A DNA stretch of 64,000 bases from JAGPUQ01 sp036677085 (lineage in GTDB: Bacteria; Pseudomonadota; Gammaproteobacteria; Pseudomonadales; Porticoccaceae). Location of the stretch: assembly GCA_036677085.1 (NCBI GenBank), contig JAKFFI010000014.1:1-64000 (forward strand). Direction: 5' to 3'. Under the pieces are notes generated by a model, which saw only the letters and a list, made by a program, of their open reading frames with translations, was not told where the DNA came from and ran no database searches. A program made the translations under genes and the position numbers. Below are positions 61,600-64,000 of this stretch, in pieces (the first letter of the stretch is position 1; every line of letters begins with the position of its first letter).

Positions 61600-62567
61600 C
61601 GCCGGCGCAGCGCGCGCTGCTGGGACTGCTCGCCGACGGCGAGTTCCACTCGGGCGCGGAACTCGGGCAGACCCTCGGCGTGAGCCGGGCGGCGATCTGG
61701 AAGGCGCTGGGCAAGCTGGAGGAGCTGGAGCTGCCGCTGGAACGAACCCGCCAGCACGGCTACCGGATCGCGGGCGGCATCGATCTCCACGACGCCGCAG
61801 CCATTCGCGCCGGGCTGGGCAACGCGGCCCGGAGTCTGTTGTGCGACCTCAGTGTTCTGGAGGTGGTCGACTCCACCAACGAGCAGGCCAAGCGCGCCGC
61901 CGATGCCCTGAACGGCGGCGGCATCTGCTATCTGGCGGAGCGCCAGACCGGCGGCCGCGGGCGTCTGGGCCGGCGCTGGATCAGTCCTTTCGCGCGCAAC
62001 CTGTATCTGACGGTCGCCTGGGAATTCGATGGTGGCATCGTCGTGGTCGAGGGTTTGAGTCTGGCGGTCGGGGTCGCGGTGCGGCGCGCGCTGGCCGCTG
62101 TCGGCGTGACCGACGTCGGCCTCAAGTGGCCGAACGATCTGCTGCGCTCCGGGCGCAAGGTGGGTGGAATCCTGATCGAGGTGATCGGCGATCCCCAGGG
62201 ACTTTGCCGCGTCATCACGGGTGTCGGCATCAATGTCGTCATGCCGGCTGCGGCTGCCCGCGAGATCGACCAGCCCTGGCGGGATCTGAGTGATTGCGGC
62301 GTCTCGCGGGATCGGCTCGCCGCCGCGCTCCTGGACCAACTGCTGCCGCTGCTGCACGGTTTTCCGGAACGCGGGTTTCGCGCCTATCGTGAGGAATGGG
62401 AAGCGGCGCACGTGCATCAGGGCCGGCTGGTGCGGGTCAGCACCGGTAGTCGCGCCACGGACGGGATCGCGCGCGGGGTCAACGATCAGGGTGCGCTCGC
62501 ACTGGAATGCGCCGACGGGCTGCGTTTCATCAGTGGCGGGGAAGTCAGTCTGCGGGAGGCGCCATGA
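61590..62567 (+). CDS. birA: Biotin-protein ligase and biotin operon repressor
   Basis: The 325-residue protein has an N-terminal winged helix (about 1-62, SGAELGQTLGVSRAAIWKAL), a ligase domain with RQTGGRGRLGRRWISP and KWPNDLLRSGRKVGGILIE, and a small C-domain. The helix-turn-helix makes it the bifunctional class that can repress biotin genes as well as biotinylate AccB. It overlaps coaX by four bases, a common gammaproteobacterial pair. Confidence 0.96.
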   Translation: MVLTPAQRALLGLLADGEFHSGAELGQTLGVSRAAIWKALGKLEELELPLERTRQHGYRIAGGIDLHDAAAIRAGLGNAARSLLCDLSVLEVVDSTNEQAKRAADALNGGGICYLAERQTGGRGRLGRRWISPFARNLYLTVAWEFDGGIVVVEGLSLAVGVAVRRALAAVGVTDVGLKWPNDLLRSGRKVGGILIEVIGDPQGLCRVITGVGINVVMPAAAAREIDQPWRDLSDCGVSRDRLAAALLDQLLPLLHGFPERGFRAYREEWEAAHVHQGRLVRVSTGSRATDGIARGVNDQGALALECADGLRFISGGEVSLREAP

Positions 62568-63283
62568 TTCTGGAGCTCGACATCGGCAACAGCCGCATCA
62601 AGTGGCGGACGCTTGCCCACGGGCAGCGGGTGGCGCACGGACATCGGTCGCGCCGTGACCTGCCCGGCGGCGAAGTGCCCTGGGGTGAATTGCTGCCCGC
62701 GCAGGGCGTCCGGCGGATCCGGGTCTCGAACGTCGCCGGACCCGAGGTCGCGGCGCACCTGGATCGCTGGGCGCGCGACGTCCTGGGCATCGTGCCCGAG
62801 TATGCGCGCGCGACGGCGCGCACCGCGGGCGTCACCAGCGGCTATGGGGAGCCCGAAAAACTCGGCGTGGATCGCTGGCTGGCGTTGCTCGCCGCCTGGC
62901 AGGAGCTGGACCGTGCCTGTGTGGTCGTGGATGCGGGCACGGCAGTGACGGTCGATGTGCTGGACGGTTCCGGCACGCACCAGGGCGGCTATATCGTTCC
63001 CGGGCTCACGCTGATGCTGAATGCGCTGCTGTCCGGCACCAGTGGCGTCCGCCTGAGCGCGGGCCCGGTGGCATCGCTCGCGGCGGGAAACTGCACCAGC
63101 GATGCGGTGCTGCGCGGCTGCACCGCCATGACCGTCGCGCTGATCGAGCGTGCCCGGAGCAGTTCGGAACTACCCCTGGTGCTGACCGGCGGCGATGCCG
63201 AGCTGCTGGCGCCCTGGCTGGCCGCGCCGAGTCTGCTGTGCCCCGAACTCGTGCTGGACGGATTGGGCCTTGCGCTACCCTGA
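62564..63283 (+). CDS. coaX: Type III pantothenate kinase
   Basis: The ATG overlapping the birA stop (ATGA) gives 239 residues. The ASKHA-fold motifs LELDIGNSRIKWR, VSNVAGPEV, VVVDAGTAVTVDVLDG and PLVLTGGDAELLAPW are present. CoaX phosphorylates pantothenate, the first step of CoA synthesis, and is not feedback inhibited by CoA. It overlaps the next gene by 14 bases. Confidence 0.95.
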   Translation: MILELDIGNSRIKWRTLAHGQRVAHGHRSRRDLPGGEVPWGELLPAQGVRRIRVSNVAGPEVAAHLDRWARDVLGIVPEYARATARTAGVTSGYGEPEKLGVDRWLALLAAWQELDRACVVVDAGTAVTVDVLDGSGTHQGGYIVPGLTLMLNALLSGTSGVRLSAGPVASLAAGNCTSDAVLRGCTAMTVALIERARSSSELPLVLTGGDAELLAPWLAAPSLLCPELVLDGLGLALP

Positions 63284-64000
63284 CAGCCGTCTGGTGCCCT
63301 GGCTGGTCGCCGCGGCCCTGCTGGTCAACGGTGCGGCTTACTGGTGGTTTTCCAGTCAGCGCGACCTGCGCCTGGCGGAACCTGTACGGGTTACGGAACT
63401 CGGTCCGCCGGTGGCCACGCTGACGCTGCTGCGCGAGCGGGAAGCCCTGGATGTGACGCAGCGGCCGGTGGATACGGTCGAGGAAGTGCTTCCGGATGCA
63501 TCCGAGACCTTGGCGATGGGGCCACCATCGCCTCCCGACTTGCCTTCCGATACAACCCCCGCGGACAACGGTGCGCCCCAGGATGCATCCATGGGTCCGC
63601 CCGAGCCGCCGCCGGAGGTGAGCGCGGCGCCGGAAGTCGCGGCGCAGGCGCCACTCACACCCACGCCCACGCGCCTGCGGTGTGTGTTACTCGGACCCGG
63701 AGCAAGCGCGGCCGACGTGAACCGCTGGGGTGCGGTCATTGCCGACACTGGCGTGACCCTCTCCGGAGTGCAAGCCATCGATCAGGAAACCGTCACCGGC
63801 TACCGGGTGTTGCTGCCGGCGCCATCCCGAGCTGGAGCCACACTCGCCAAGCTGGCCGCCGCGGGATTCGACGGATTCGTGACCGACAAAGATGGGCGCG
63901 GTACCCAGATTTCCCTGGGTCTCTTCCAGATGCGCGCCAACGCCGAGCGACTGCGTGCCCGGTTACTGGAGCAAGGGTATTCTGCGGCGATCCTGCTGGA
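63270..64000 (+). CDS. SPOR-domain membrane protein (partial, runs off the window)
   Basis: From the TTG at 63270 the frame runs open to the end of the window, 243 codons. A membrane segment (about 9-27), a proline- and acid-rich linker and a SPOR domain (about 170 to past 243, GYRVLLPAPSRAGATLAKLA and GTQISLGLFQMRANAERLRA) are seen. SPOR domains bind denuded septal peptidoglycan. Such a gene commonly follows coaX in gammaproteobacteria. The C-terminus is missing. Confidence 0.85.
   Translation, partial: MRYPDSRLVPWLVAAALLVNGAAYWWFSSQRDLRLAEPVRVTELGPPVATLTLLREREALDVTQRPVDTVEEVLPDASETLAMGPPSPPDLPSDTTPADNGAPQDASMGPPEPPPEVSAAPEVAAQAPLTPTPTRLRCVLLGPGASAADVNRWGAVIADTGVTLSGVQAIDQETVTGYRVLLPAPSRAGATLAKLAAAGFDGFVTDKDGRGTQISLGLFQMRANAERLRARLLEQGYSAAILL

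Overview
The window is GC-rich, gene-dense chromosome from a free-living gammaproteobacterium outside the Enterobacterales. Evidence for this is the canonical S10-spc-alpha ribosomal block, the apaH-apaG-rsmA-pdxA-surA-lptD string next to amgK-murU (the pseudomonad arrangement), the proA-nadD-rsfS-rlmH-mrdA-rodA-mltB-rlpA-dacC-ybeD-lipB-lipA string, and the two LPS transport genes lptD and lptE. I cannot name a genus. I saw no transposase, integrase, phage gene, CRISPR array, rRNA or convincing tRNA, and no gene-free stretch reaches 300 bases.

Layout. 1-13980 (+): the 3' end of tuf, a hairpin and a strong sigma70 promoter, then rpsJ to rplQ including secY and rpoA, closed by a rho-independent terminator. 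14087-15573 (+): galE and a hotdog thioesterase. 15589-22492 (-): apaH, apaG, rsmA, pdxA, surA, lptD, mostly joined by 4-base overlaps. 22599-25675 (+): amgK, murU and an aromatic/aspartate aminotransferase, ending at a perfect 19-bp inverted repeat shared with the acyl-CoA ligase on the other strand (25774-27312). 27497-28653 (+): a VanZ-like membrane protein coupled to a DUF815 AAA ATPase. 28666-38216 (-): holA, lptE, leuS, then lnt, corC, ybeY, phoH, miaB. 38358-42570: a mixed stretch (DUF1820, a small membrane protein, MOSC, GFA, alpha/beta hydrolase, MAPEG, Lon N-domain protein, MaoC-like hydratase). 42709-53970 (+): the cell-elongation and lipoate string proA to lipA plus a DUF1244 protein. 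54066-56513 (+): a Lon-family AAA protease. 56518-59494 (-): nitroreductase, rpiA, ubiD. 59641-64000 (+): aldo/keto reductase, TauE-like permease, birA, coaX and a truncated SPOR-domain protein.

Functional themes: translation and transcription core; outer-membrane assembly (surA, lptD, lptE, lnt); peptidoglycan synthesis and recycling (amgK, murU, mrdA, rodA, mltB, rlpA, dacC); ribosome maturation (rsmA, ybeY, rsfS, rlmH); cofactors (pdxA, nadD, lipB, lipA, ubiD, birA, coaX). This is mostly ordinary housekeeping DNA and I did not find a clearly new multi-gene system. The items most worth a second look are an in-frame 15-bp repeat expansion inside ybeY with smaller 15-bp duplications in lnt and a nitroreductase gene, a cUACGg-type hairpin in the rpsJ-rplC gap with a very short S10 leader, hairpins that straddle the stop codons of convergent genes, and three coupled genes of unknown role (DUF815 with VanZ, DUF1244 with lipA, a 92-residue membrane protein).
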